Shown: piece after piece, positions 1-7,998 of the stretch
Numbering within the stretch: the stretch's first letter is position 1
Layout: the number at the start of each line of letters is the position of its first letter
DNA from: JBBQER01 sp052148155
GTDB taxonomy: Bacteria > Actinomycetota > Acidimicrobiia > IMCC26256 > PALSA-610
Direction of reading: 5' to 3'
Assembly (NCBI GenBank): GCA_052148155.1
Contig: JBKQIY010000066.1
Span: 1 to 11,231 of the forward strand
DNA: 11,231 nucleotides
Notes under the pieces: generated by a model
Databases searched by the model: none
Seen by the model: the letters and a program-made list of their open reading frames with translations, nothing else
What the model was told of the DNA's origin: nothing
Translations under genes and position numbers: made by a program

Positions 1-444
1 CACCGCGACGCGCTTGCCGGTCTTGTGCTGGGCCACGACCGGCGGGAGCCAACCTTCTTCCCAGGCGCGATCGACGATCTCGACCTCAATCTGCTTGATC
101 GTCACTGCTGGCTCGTTGATGCCGAGCACGCACGCCGCCTCACACGGCGCCGGACAGAGTCGACCGGTGAACTCCGGGAAGTTGTTGGTGGCGTGCAGAC
201 GTTCGCTGGCCGCGTGCCAGTCGTCGCGGTACACGAGGTCGTTCCACTCCGGGATGAGGTTCCCTAACGGGCAGCCGGTATGACAGAACGGGATACCGCA
301 ATCCATGCACCGCGCACCCTGTGTGCGTACTTTGTCGGGAGGGAAGTCCTCGTAGACCTCGTTCCAGTCGAGGACCCGTACCGGGATGGGACGGCGGGTC
401 GGCAGCTCCCGTCCGTACTTCATGAAGCCGGACGTCTCACCCAC
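1..444 (-). CDS. gltD: Glutamate synthase small subunit, N-terminal part (cut by window edge)
   Basis: The small (beta) subunit of NADPH-dependent glutamate synthase oxidises NAD(P)H on FAD and passes electrons through iron-sulfur clusters to GltB. The 148 visible codons cover the N-terminal Fe-S domain. Cys46, Cys49, Cys54 and Cys58 form the run CMDCGIPFCHTGC, and Cys97, Cys101 and Cys105 lie in a second group (LCPAPCEAAC). The fragment ends at GKRVAV, where the first dinucleotide-binding Rossmann strand should begin, so the FAD and NADPH domains lie beyond position 1. I chose the GTG at 444 because it gives the family-typical opening G-x-x-x-GFMKY; an ATG at 423 would cut off those residues. 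The start overlaps the gltB stop by 8 bp, so translational coupling is likely. The family assignment is very secure. Confidence 0.95.
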   Translation of the reverse strand, partial: MGETSGFMKYGRELPTRRPIPVRVLDWNEVYEDFPPDKVRTQGARCMDCGIPFCHTGCPLGNLIPEWNDLVYRDDWHAASERLHATNNFPEFTGRLCPAPCEAACVLGINEPAVTIKQIEVEIVDRAWEEGWLPPVVAQHKTGKRVAV

Positions 445-3400
445 GGGCCGCCGCCATGATGGCCTCGTCAGCGTCGACGCCTCGTTCCATCGCGTCGCGT
501 CGGGCCTCGAGCACACGTTTGTAGTCCTTCGGGAACACCTTCGCGAACGAACTCACGTTGCGCCACCATCTGGACAGCAGCCGCTCGGCGACCTCGGACC
601 CGGTCGCTTCGAGATGCAGGGTCACGATGCCGCGCAACCAGTCGACGTCTTCTTCGTCTAACAGGTCGATGTCGACCATGTCGCGGTTGATGCGGCGGTA
701 CAACGACTGGTCGGGGTCCCACACGAATGCGAAACCGCCCGACATGCCCGCGGCGAGGTTGCGGCCGGTCGGCCCCAAGATCACGGCGCGCCCGCCCGTC
801 ATGTACTCGCAGGCGTGGTCGCCGACGCCTTCTACCACCGCGGTCGCGCCTGAGTTGCGCACGCAGAAACGTTCGCCGACGACCCCGCGGATGAACACCT
901 CTCCGTCGGTCGCGCCGTACAGAATGACGTTTCCGGCGATGACGTTCTCTTCGGCGACGAACTTCGAGGTGCGGGCCGGACGTACCACCAGCGTTCCGCC
1001 GGACAGGCCTTTGCCGAGGTAGTCGTTGGCGTCGCCTTCGAGCCGCAGCGTGATGCCGCGGGGCACGAACGCACCGAAGCTCTGTCCGGCCGAGCCTCGG
1101 AACGTCAGGTCGATCGTGCCTTCGGGCAGGCCGTCGGCGCCCCAACGGCGGGTCAGCTCGGCGCCGAGCATGGTGCCGACCGTCCGGTTGGTGTTGTGGA
1201 TCTCGTAGGCGGCCTTGATCGTTGCTGTGCCGGCGAGCGCGCCGGCGGCGTCGGCGATCAGCTGATTGTCGAGCGCGTGTTCGAGCCCATGGTCCTGCGC
1301 GCGCGAGCAAAAGAACGTCTGGTCGTACTTGTTGACCGGCACTGACAAGATGGGTGACAGATCGAGACCACGTGCTTTCCAGTGTTCGAGCGCGCGGTGG
1401 AAGTCGAGCAGTTCGACGTGGCCGATCGCCTCAGCGAGCGAACAGAAGCCGAGCGCCGCGAGATACTCGCGTACCTCTTCGGCGACGAATTCCATGAAGT
1501 TCACGACGAACTCCGGCTTGCCTGAGAACTTCTTTCGCAGTTCGGGATTTTGGGTCGCGACGCCGACCGGGCAGGTGTCGAGGTGACAGACCCGCATCAT
1601 GATGCAGCCACTGACGACGAGGGGCGCGGTCGCGAAGCCGAATTCTTCGGCGCCGAGCAGCGCGGCGATCATCACGTCGCGGCCGGTCTTGAGTTGCCCG
1701 TCGACCTGTACGACGATGCGATCGCGCAATCCGTTGAGCAGCAATGTTTGTTGGGTTTCGGCGAGGCCGAGCTCCCAGGGCGTGCCCGCGTGTTTGATCG
1801 ACGTGAGCCGTGCCGCGGCGGTGCCGCCATCGTGGCCTGAGATCAGCACAACGTCGGCGTGAGCTTTCGACACGCCTGCGGCGACGGTTCCGACACCGAC
1901 TTCGGCGACCAGCTTCACGTGCACTCGTGCGTGGTTGTTGGCGTTCTTCAGATCGTGGATCAGTTGCTTCAGGTCTTCGATCGAGTAGATGTCGTGGTGC
2001 GGCGGAGGGGAGATCAAGCCCACTCCGGGCGTCGAATAGCGAGTCTTCGCGATCCACGGATACACCTTGTGGCCGGGGAGCTCGCCGCCCTCGCCCGGCT
2101 TGGCGCCCTGCGCCATTTTGATCTGCAAGTCGGTCGCGTTCACGAGGTATTCGCTGGTCACACCGAAACGGCCCGACGCGACCTGTTTCACTGCGCTGCT
2201 CTTCGAGTCGCCGTTGGGGAGCGGCACGTAGCGGTCGGGGTCTTCGCCGCCTTCGCCGGTGTTCGAACGTCCGCCGAGACGATTCATCGCGATGGCGAGG
2301 GTCTCGTGCGCTTCCTTGGAGATAGACCCGTAGCTCATCGCTCCCGTCGAAAAACGGCCGACGATGGCAGCGACCGGTTCGACGTGGTCGATCGGTATCG
2401 GCGGACGTGCTCCGATTTTCATTTCGAAGAGTCCACGCAATGTTGCCAGCCGCCGCGACTGGTCGTCGACGAGGTGGCTGTACTCCTTGAACACGTCGTA
2501 GCGGCCGCTGCGGGTCGAGTGCTGCAGCTTGTAGACGGTGTCGGGGTTGAAGAGGTGGTATTCGCCTTCGCGTCGCCACTGGTATTCGCCACCCACCGGC
2601 AGTTCGCGGTGGGCGAGTTCCTCGGGACGGTCGGGAAATGCGATCCGGTGACGGGCCGCGACCTCGGTCGCGATCACGTCGAGGTCGATGCCCTCGATGC
2701 GGGCCGCGGTGCCGGTGAAGTACTCGTCGACGAGTGCGCTCTGCAAGCCGACCGCTTCGAAGATCTGGGCGCCGGTGTAGGAGGCGACGGTCGAGATGCC
2801 CATCTTGGACATCACTTTGAGGATGCCTTTGCCTGCAGCCTTTACGTAGTTCTTGACCGCCTTGCGTTCGGTGAGGCCCGACAGCATCCCTTCCCGGAGC
2901 AGATCGCGGATCGTGTCGAACGCGAGGTACGGATTGATTGCACCGGCGCCGTATCCGAGGAGCAGGGCGAAGTGGTGGACTTCGCGCGCCTCGCCGGTTT
3001 CGACGACGAGACCCACCCGCGTGCGCGTCTTCTCGCGTACGAGATGGTGGTGGACTGCTGCGGTGACAAGCAATGCCGGGATAGGTGCGCTGTCAGCGTC
3101 GGCGAACCGGTCGGAGAGAATGATCAGGTTCGCGCCGCCGGCGATTGCTTCGCTCACCTCGGTACGTACGTTGTCGATCGCCATGCGCAGCCCGTCTCCG
3201 CCTTCGGCGACGGGATAGTTGCAGTACACGGTGAACGGACAAAAGCCCGACACCGCGGTATCTCCGTCGTCGATGAAACGCAGCTTGGCCAGCTCTTCGT
3301 TGGTGAGGATCGGCGACGCGCAGACGATCTGGTGGCACGAGTCGGGTCCCGGGTCGAGCAGGTTGCCTTCGGGACCGATCGACGAGTTGAGCGACGTGAC

Positions 3401-5026
3401 GAGCGCTTCGAAGTTCGCGTCGAGCGGCGGGTTGGTGACCTGCGCGAACAGCTGCTTGAAATAGTCGTAGAGCATGCGGGGCCGGTCCGAGATCACCGCC
3501 GCGGGGGTGTCGGTCCCCATCGATCCGAGCGACTCGACCGCGTTGCGTGCCATCGGAGCGATGATGAGACGGAGATCTTCTTGGGTGTAGCCGAACATGC
3601 GCTGCTGTTGCACGGCCGAGCTGTGCTGGGGGACGAGTGGGAACTGCGGTGGGAGGTCGTCGAGGTGCACGAGCCCGGCGTCGAGCCACTCCTGATAGGG
3701 CAGCAGGCCCGCAAGCTCGGTTTTGATCTCGTCGTCGGGGATGATGCGACCTTGGGCGGTGTCGACGAGGAAGGTCTTGCCCGGCTCGAGCCGGCCTTTG
3801 CGCACAATTTTTTCCGGCGGTACGTCGAGCACACCGACCTCCGACGCCATGATCACAAGGTCGTCGTCGGTGACCCAATAACGCGACGGACGCAGGCCGT
3901 TGCGGTCGAGGACGGCACCGATCACGGTGCCGTCCGTGAACGCGATCGATGCGGGACCGTCCCACGGTTCCATCAGCGCGGCGTGGTAGCGGTAGAAGGC
4001 GCGCCGTTTGACGTCCATCGCTTCGTGGTTTTCCCACGCTTCGGGGATCATCATGAGGATCGCGTGGTGCAGCGGCCGGCCGGCGAGGTTGAGCAACTCG
4101 AGCGCTTCGTCGAACCGTGCCGTGTCTGACGAGCCGGGCGTGCAGATCGGGAACGCGCGGGTCAGATCGCCCGGAAGCAGATCGGACTGCATCACCCCCT
4201 CCCGAGCACGCATCCAGTTCTCGTTGCCCTGCACCGTGTTGATCTCGCCGTTGTGCGCCAACATCCGGTAGGGATGTGCGAGCGGCCAGCTCGGGAACGT
4301 GTTGGTCGAAAACCGCGAGTGCACGAGCGCGAGCGCGGTCTCGACTCGCGGATCTTGGAGGTCGCCGTAGAAGCGCGGAAGCTGGTTCGGGGTCAGCATG
4401 CCCTTGTAACAGACGACACGCCCGCTCAACGATGGAAAGTAGACACCACCCCGGTTGCTTGCGAGCATCACCGGCACGGCATGTTCGAGATGTTTGCGTG
4501 CGATGTACACGTGTCGTTCGAGTTCGTCGCCGACGACACCGGGTTTGTCGACGAACACCTGCCGGAACGCGGGCATGACCTCACGCGCCGACTTGCCGGG
4601 CACGTCACCGTCGACGGGGACGTCGCGCCAACCCAACACCGAGAAACCTTCGTCGAGGAATATCTTCTCGACCGCGCGCGTGGCCCCGTCGACGTCGTCG
4701 ACGGGGAGGAACGCGATGCCCGTCGCATAGGCGCCCGCGACTGGAAGTTCGAACGGCACGATCGTCCGATAGAACAAGTCCGGGATCTGGATGGTTACTC
4801 CGGCACCGTCGCCGGTGTCGGCTTCCGCTCCGGCGGCGCCACGATGGTTGAGGCAGCACACCGCGGTGAGCGCCTGGGTGAGGATCGCGTTGGTTTTGCG
4901 ACCCTGCATGTCGACGACGAATCCGACGCCGCAGCTGTCGTGTTCGAACCGAGGGTCGTACAGACCTTGGGCGCGCGGGAGATCCGGGTTCGCGTCGTCA
5001 ACTGCGCGGCGGTCGCGTTCGGTCAC
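437..5026 (-). CDS. gltB: Glutamate synthase large subunit (GOGAT alpha chain)
   Basis: This 1529-residue protein is full length for bacterial GltB. It hydrolyses glutamine and transfers the ammonia to 2-oxoglutarate, giving two glutamates; it acts in the cytoplasm with GltD. Domains in order: a propeptide of 31 residues; a class II glutamine amidotransferase with catalytic Cys32 in DSCGVGF (to about 440); a central domain (about 480-770); the FMN-binding synthase domain (about 830-1195), with GEGGEDPDRY, KPGEGGELPGHK and GHDGGTAAA; and a C-terminal GXGXG beta-helix (about 1290-1480). Cys1141, Cys1147 and Cys1152, in CIMMRVCHLDTCPVG, match the 3Fe-4S ligands. The GTG start is supported by GAGGA 10 nt upstream and by the propeptide length. 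All key residues looked for are present, so the enzyme should be active. It is followed directly by gltD. Confidence 0.98.
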   Translation of the reverse strand: MTERDRRAVDDANPDLPRAQGLYDPRFEHDSCGVGFVVDMQGRKTNAILTQALTAVCCLNHRGAAGAEADTGDGAGVTIQIPDLFYRTIVPFELPVAGAYATGIAFLPVDDVDGATRAVEKIFLDEGFSVLGWRDVPVDGDVPGKSAREVMPAFRQVFVDKPGVVGDELERHVYIARKHLEHAVPVMLASNRGGVYFPSLSGRVVCYKGMLTPNQLPRFYGDLQDPRVETALALVHSRFSTNTFPSWPLAHPYRMLAHNGEINTVQGNENWMRAREGVMQSDLLPGDLTRAFPICTPGSSDTARFDEALELLNLAGRPLHHAILMMIPEAWENHEAMDVKRRAFYRYHAALMEPWDGPASIAFTDGTVIGAVLDRNGLRPSRYWVTDDDLVIMASEVGVLDVPPEKIVRKGRLEPGKTFLVDTAQGRIIPDDEIKTELAGLLPYQEWLDAGLVHLDDLPPQFPLVPQHSSAVQQQRMFGYTQEDLRLIIAPMARNAVESLGSMGTDTPAAVISDRPRMLYDYFKQLFAQVTNPPLDANFEALVTSLNSSIGPEGNLLDPGPDSCHQIVCASPILTNEELAKLRFIDDGDTAVSGFCPFTVYCNYPVAEGGDGLRMAIDNVRTEVSEAIAGGANLIILSDRFADADSAPIPALLVTAAVHHHLVREKTRTRVGLVVETGEAREVHHFALLLGYGAGAINPYLAFDTIRDLLREGMLSGLTERKAVKNYVKAAGKGILKVMSKMGISTVASYTGAQIFEAVGLQSALVDEYFTGTAARIEGIDLDVIATEVAARHRIAFPDRPEELAHRELPVGGEYQWRREGEYHLFNPDTVYKLQHSTRSGRYDVFKEYSHLVDDQSRRLATLRGLFEMKIGARPPIPIDHVEPVAAIVGRFSTGAMSYGSISKEAHETLAIAMNRLGGRSNTGEGGEDPDRYVPLPNGDSKSSAVKQVASGRFGVTSEYLVNATDLQIKMAQGAKPGEGGELPGHKVYPWIAKTRYSTPGVGLISPPPHHDIYSIEDLKQLIHDLKNANNHARVHVKLVAEVGVGTVAAGVSKAHADVVLISGHDGGTAAARLTSIKHAGTPWELGLAETQQTLLLNGLRDRIVVQVDGQLKTGRDVMIAALLGAEEFGFATAPLVVSGCIMMRVCHLDTCPVGVATQNPELRKKFSGKPEFVVNFMEFVAEEVREYLAALGFCSLAEAIGHVELLDFHRALEHWKARGLDLSPILSVPVNKYDQTFFCSRAQDHGLEHALDNQLIADAAGALAGTATIKAAYEIHNTNRTVGTMLGAELTRRWGADGLPEGTIDLTFRGSAGQSFGAFVPRGITLRLEGDANDYLGKGLSGGTLVVRPARTSKFVAEENVIAGNVILYGATDGEVFIRGVVGERFCVRNSGATAVVEGVGDHACEYMTGGRAVILGPTGRNLAAGMSGGFAFVWDPDQSLYRRINRDMVDIDLLDEEDVDWLRGIVTLHLEATGSEVAERLLSRWWRNVSSFAKVFPKDYKRVLEARRDAMERGVDADEAIMAAARG

Positions 5027-5036
5027 GTGAATGTCG

Positions 5037-5041
5037 TCCTC
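5037..5041 (-). promoter_or_regulatory. Ribosome binding site of gltB
   Basis: GAGGA on the minus strand lies 10 nt before the GTG at 5026. It supports this start, which leaves a normal-sized propeptide before the amidotransferase Cys32. Confidence 0.65.
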
Positions 5042-5081
5042 AGGTTCGGGCGGTCAGTCCCACGTTGAGGTCTGGGGATCT

Positions 5082-5128
5082 GGCCACCGGAGGGACGGCA
5101 GTGGCCCGTCGGCGGTCCAGAGATTCTA
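5082..5128 (-). promoter_or_regulatory. Candidate gltB promoter -10 box and leader hairpin
   Basis: On the minus strand TAGAAT (5128 down to 5123) matches the sigma-70 -10 consensus at five of six bases. I see no good -35 box 16-18 nt upstream. Transcription from here would give a leader of roughly 90 nt. Within that leader GGCCAC (5106-5101) can pair with GTGGCC (5087-5082), extended by one G-U and one G-C pair, around a loop of about 9 nt. I do not recognise the hairpin as a known riboswitch, and no run of U follows it. Promoter and hairpin are both inferences from sequence alone. Confidence 0.35.
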
Positions 5129-5423
5129 GCGGTCCAAGACGCAAGGGTCGCCGGTCGATTCCGCCGACCGGGACCAGCACCGCTCGCAGAGGTCGCCTCG
5201 CCGCCTGCCGGCAACGACCGTGGCCTCGAGGCTCGCAGGCTGAGACGGACACCGACCGTCGTTCCCGACTGCGTTGTCGGGCGGCACCATCCGCCGGCGG
5301 GGTGCGAACGAGTTGCCCGCCGGTCGCCGTCGCGACCGGGGTCCGTGGTGCTCGAGTCGGCCCGTTCGGCCGACGGTATCGACGCGGGTCGCCCCGGCGA
5401 CGACTACGAACGCCGAGTCGGTC

Positions 5424-5642
5424 TCAGCGTCGAAGCCCGAAGGGCCCGGCCACGGATCCGCACGGCGGCACGCGACGCATCACCCGACCGCATGTCCCAA
5501 TGGTCGACGCGGCCTCTTCGGCCGCCAACGCGGCGGCGAGCTCGGCCCGGTCGGGACCACACCAGTCGCGGACCGGCGAACATGTCGGCAGGTCGCAGCC
5601 GCTGGCGAACAGCACCGGCAGCCAACGCGCCGTGCCCGCCAC
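5424..5642 (-). CDS. Possible small Cys-containing protein, 72 aa, unknown function
   Basis: I do not recognise this protein. It starts with GTG 16 nt after the stop of the pentapeptide-repeat gene, with GGGGA (5652-5656) 9 nt upstream, so it could be the second gene of that transcript. GC by codon position, counted by hand, is about 72, 69 and 82% for positions 1, 2 and 3, which is the order expected for real coding in a GC-rich genome though the contrast is modest. The product begins VAGTARWLPVLFASGCDLP and has five cysteines, at residues 16, 21, 28, 51 and 61, plus an Ala/Glu-rich helical stretch (about 34-46). The first residues are hydrophobic but short for a signal peptide. Downstream, the next minus-strand frame stays open, so this may be the front of a longer frameshifted gene. 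It could also be chance. Confidence 0.35.
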   Translation of the reverse strand: MAGTARWLPVLFASGCDLPTCSPVRDWCGPDRAELAAALAAEEAASTIGTCGRVMRRVPPCGSVAGPFGLRR

Positions 5643-5658
5643 GGTTTGTGGTCCCCGG

Positions 5659-6228
5659 TCAATCTTCGTCGGCGAGGACGCGTACGCCGACCGCCGCGGC
5701 GAGCCCGGGCGCGAGTCCGACGAGCTGGTCAACACCGATCGTCGTCCCCCGCAACGATCCCACTCCCCGCAGCCGGTGCAGACGCGCTCGGCGCAGATCG
5801 ACGTTCGAGCACCGTGCGTTCGAGAAGTCGGCGTCCGCCAGATCGGAGCCGGGCACGGCGACGTCTTCGAGGCGGGCGCCGCCGAAGTCGGCACGCGTGC
5901 AGACCGAACCTTCGAAGCGGACCCGTTCGAGCGTTGCGTTCCGCAGGTTCGCGTCATCGAAACGGCAATCGACGACCGTCACCGACCGCCACGTCACACC
6001 ACCGAGTTCGATTCCGACGCACCGGCAGTCGGAAAAACGCACACGATAAAACGCCGCCTGCGAGAAGTCGCAGCCGGCGAAGTCGCATCGTACGAGGTCG
6101 ACGTCGACGAGGCGCACACCGGCGAACGCGCCACCGGCGTGGCGTGCACCGACGACCCGGCCGCCGATGCGCTCTGCGTCCTCGTCGAGTTCGAGTCGGT
6201 CCAAATCGCGTTCGGGTTCGTGGTCCAT
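5659..6228 (-). CDS. Pentapeptide-repeat protein (MfpA/Qnr-like fold)
   Basis: This 189-residue protein has an acidic N-terminus (MDHEPERDL and on) and then pentapeptide repeats over roughly residues 36-150. Examples are CDFAG, CDFSQ, CRFDD, ANLRN, ATLER, ADFGG, ARLED, SDLAD and ADFSN, with the central Leu or Phe of each repeat. Such repeats form a right-handed square beta-helix. The C-terminus (about 160-189, GVDQLVGLAPGLAAAVGV) looks helical and resembles the closing, dimer-forming end of MfpA and Qnr proteins, which mimic DNA and protect gyrase; the total length also matches. Most pentapeptide proteins have no known function, so gyrase binding is inference. The ATG at 6228 is chosen for AGGA 7 nt upstream and because the reading-frame extension to 6384 is Arg-rich and overlaps the divergent gene. 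The gene is divergent from the ABC-F gene. Confidence 0.88.
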   Translation of the reverse strand: MDHEPERDLDRLELDEDAERIGGRVVGARHAGGAFAGVRLVDVDLVRCDFAGCDFSQAAFYRVRFSDCRCVGIELGGVTWRSVTVVDCRFDDANLRNATLERVRFEGSVCTRADFGGARLEDVAVPGSDLADADFSNARCSNVDLRRARLHRLRGVGSLRGTTIGVDQLVGLAPGLAAAVGVRVLADED

Positions 6229-6306
6229 GGGTCTATCCTGGCTGGTGATGTAACGATCCGGCACGCCCCGAGCCTTTCCGTCCGCTCGACCTCTTGAGGT
6301 GTCACC
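6229..6306. promoter_or_regulatory. Divergent promoter region, pentapeptide gene / ABC-F gene
   Basis: These 78 bp must hold the start signals of both genes. AGGA (minus, 6239-6236) serves the pentapeptide gene, and GAGGT (plus, 6296-6300) sits 6 nt before the ABC-F GTG. TGTAACGAT at 6249-6257 on the plus strand recurs exactly upstream of the HU gene (10709-10717) and may contain a -10-like element. I find no convincing -35 box for either direction. Confidence 0.45.
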
Positions 6307-7998
6307 GTGTCGTCGTTTTCGTCCGCTCGCGGTTCGCTGGCCAGCCTCGTCGCCCGAGACGTCACCAAGTCGTTCGGCCCTCACGTCGTGCTCGATCGAG
6401 TCGGTCTGACCGTCGGGCCGCGCAGCCGAATCGGAGTGGTCGCGCCGAACGGGACGGGCAAGAGCACCTTGTTACGGATCTTGGCCGGAGTCGAACGGCC
6501 CGACTCGGGACGGGTGACGCGCACGCCGCCTGGCGCGACCGTCGGATATCTCCCCCAAGAGCCCGACCGAGCCGACGGCGAGACGGTGCGCGCCTATCTC
6601 GGCCGCCGCACCGGGGTCGCGGCGGCCGAACGTGCCCTCCACGACGCGAGCCGCGCGCTGGCCGGCGCGGCAGCCGGCGCCGACGACGACTACGCCGACG
6701 CGCTCGAGGCGTACCTCGCGCTCGGCGCGCCCGACCTCGACGCCCGAATCGGGGCGGTGCTCGCCGACCTCGGCCTGCCGTACCCCATCCTCGACGTCGC
6801 AATGTCGGCCCTTTCGGGTGGACAAGCGGCGCGTGCGAGCCTCGCCGCGACGATCCTCGCACAGTTCGACGTGTTCCTTCTCGACGAGCCGACCAACGAT
6901 CTCGATTTCGCCGGACTCGACCGACTCGAACGCTTTGTACGCGACGATCTTGCGGGCGGAGCGGTGATCGTTTCGCACGACCGCGCGTTCCTCGACCGCA
7001 CCGTCGACAGCGTGCTCGAACTCGACGAGCATGCCCATACGGCCAGGATGTATGCGGGCGGATGGGCCGCGTACCTTGCGGAGCGGGCGACCGCACGCCG
7101 TCACGCCGAGGCGGACTACTCGACGTTCGTCGCGCAACGCGACATCTTGCGCGCCCGTGCTCGGGAACAACGCCAGTGGTCGGTGCAGGGCACCGCGAAG
7201 GCCGCCGCGAGCGGCGAATCCGACAAGCACATACGCCAGTTCAAACGCAACAGCAGCGAACATGTCGCCGCGAAGGCCAAGATCACCGACAAGGCCCTCG
7301 AACGTCTCGAGGTCAACGCGGTCGACAAACCGTGGGAAAGTTGGGATCTGCGCATGGAGATCGCCGCCGCGCCCAGAGGCGGAGCCGTCGTCGCCCAACT
7401 ATGCGCCGCGGTCGTGACGCGGGGAACGTTCACGCTCGGACCGGTCGACCTCGAGATCCGCTTCGGAGAACGGGTCGCGCTGCTCGGCGCGAACGGCAGC
7501 GGAAAGACGACGCTGCTCGACGCGACGCTCGGCCGGCTGACGCTCACGTCCGGTGACGCCCATCTCGGTCCCGGCGTGATCGTGGGTGAGCTCGACCAGG
7601 CGCGGGCCACATTCAAAGGATTCGACGCGCTCCTCGGCCGCTTCGGATCGGCGAGCGGACTCAAACAGCACGAGTCGCGTTCGCTGCTCGCGAAGTTCGG
7701 CCTGACCAGCGACCACGTAACCCGCGCCGCTGACTCCCTCTCCCCGGGCGAGCGCACCCGTGCGTCGCTCGCGTTGCTGTCCGCGCGTGGCGTCAATTGT
7801 CTGGTGCTCGACGAACCGACCAACCATCTCGACCTGACCGCCATCGAACAGCTCGAACAAGCGCTCGAGACGTTCGCGGGGACGGTCATGCTGGTCACGC
7901 ACGACCGAGCGCTCCTCGACGCGGTGCGACTGACTCGTCGCATCGAACTGGTCGATGGGCAGGTTGTCTCGGATGCCGAACCGGTGTCACGGTACTAA
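6307..7998 (+). CDS. ABC-F family ATPase (ribosome-associated, two ATP-binding domains)
   Basis: This 563-residue protein has two tandem ABC domains and no membrane segments, the hallmark of the ABC-F family. These proteins bind the ribosomal E site and either tune translation (EttA type) or dislodge antibiotics (Msr/Vga/TlrC type). Domain 1 has Walker A with Lys52 (PNGTGKST), signature LSGGQ at 169-173 and Walker B with catalytic Glu194 (LLDEPTNDLD). A charged, mostly helical interdomain linker lies at about 255-350. Domain 2 has Walker A with Lys400 (ANGSGKTT), signature LSPGE and Walker B with Glu503 (VLDEPTNHLD). Both H-loops (SHDRAFLD, THDRALLD) are present, so both sites look active. 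The GTG start has GAGGT 6 nt upstream. Resistance and housekeeping roles cannot be told apart from this sequence. The stop overlaps that of the convergent methyltransferase gene. Confidence 0.93.
   Translation: MSSFSSARGSLASLVARDVTKSFGPHVVLDRVGLTVGPRSRIGVVAPNGTGKSTLLRILAGVERPDSGRVTRTPPGATVGYLPQEPDRADGETVRAYLGRRTGVAAAERALHDASRALAGAAAGADDDYADALEAYLALGAPDLDARIGAVLADLGLPYPILDVAMSALSGGQAARASLAATILAQFDVFLLDEPTNDLDFAGLDRLERFVRDDLAGGAVIVSHDRAFLDRTVDSVLELDEHAHTARMYAGGWAAYLAERATARRHAEADYSTFVAQRDILRARAREQRQWSVQGTAKAAASGESDKHIRQFKRNSSEHVAAKAKITDKALERLEVNAVDKPWESWDLRMEIAAAPRGGAVVAQLCAAVVTRGTFTLGPVDLEIRFGERVALLGANGSGKTTLLDATLGRLTLTSGDAHLGPGVIVGELDQARATFKGFDALLGRFGSASGLKQHESRSLLAKFGLTSDHVTRAADSLSPGERTRASLALLSARGVNCLVLDEPTNHLDLTAIEQLEQALETFAGTVMLVTHDRALLDAVRLTRRIELVDGQVVSDAEPVSRY

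Larger units (their letters stand above)
5027..5423. other. About 400 bp without a convincing gene
   Basis: This stretch lies upstream of gltB. Near gltB it holds the ribosome binding site, leader hairpin and TAGAAT box. The rest has open frames on both strands. One minus-strand frame stays open from about 5479 to a TAG at 5126-5128, and its first ATG (5290) would give 54 residues including a CERCW motif. The plus strand is open in the same codon register from a GTG at 5345. The two readings are codon-for-codon antisense, so at most one can be coding. No recognisable domain, and no strong ribosome binding site noticed. It may be a long regulatory spacer or a decayed gene. Confidence 0.5.

Noticed and set aside
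1859..4129. A 756-codon open frame on the plus strand opposite gltB
   Set aside because: Its codons are in exact register with gltB on the other strand. This antisense frame stays open because gltB avoids the TTA, CTA and TCA codons, as GC-rich genes do. gltB is intact and unmistakable; the antisense product has no recognisable domain.
5065..6297. A 410-codon plus-strand open frame across the spacer and the pentapeptide gene
   Set aside because: Its product is Arg/Pro/Ser-rich without domains, and most of it is antisense to the pentapeptide repeats, which are clearly coding on the minus strand.
6472..7398. A 308-codon minus-strand frame inside the ABC-F gene
   Set aside because: It is antisense to well-matched ABC motifs (Walker A, signature, Walker B), lacks any domain and is explained by GC-rich codon use.
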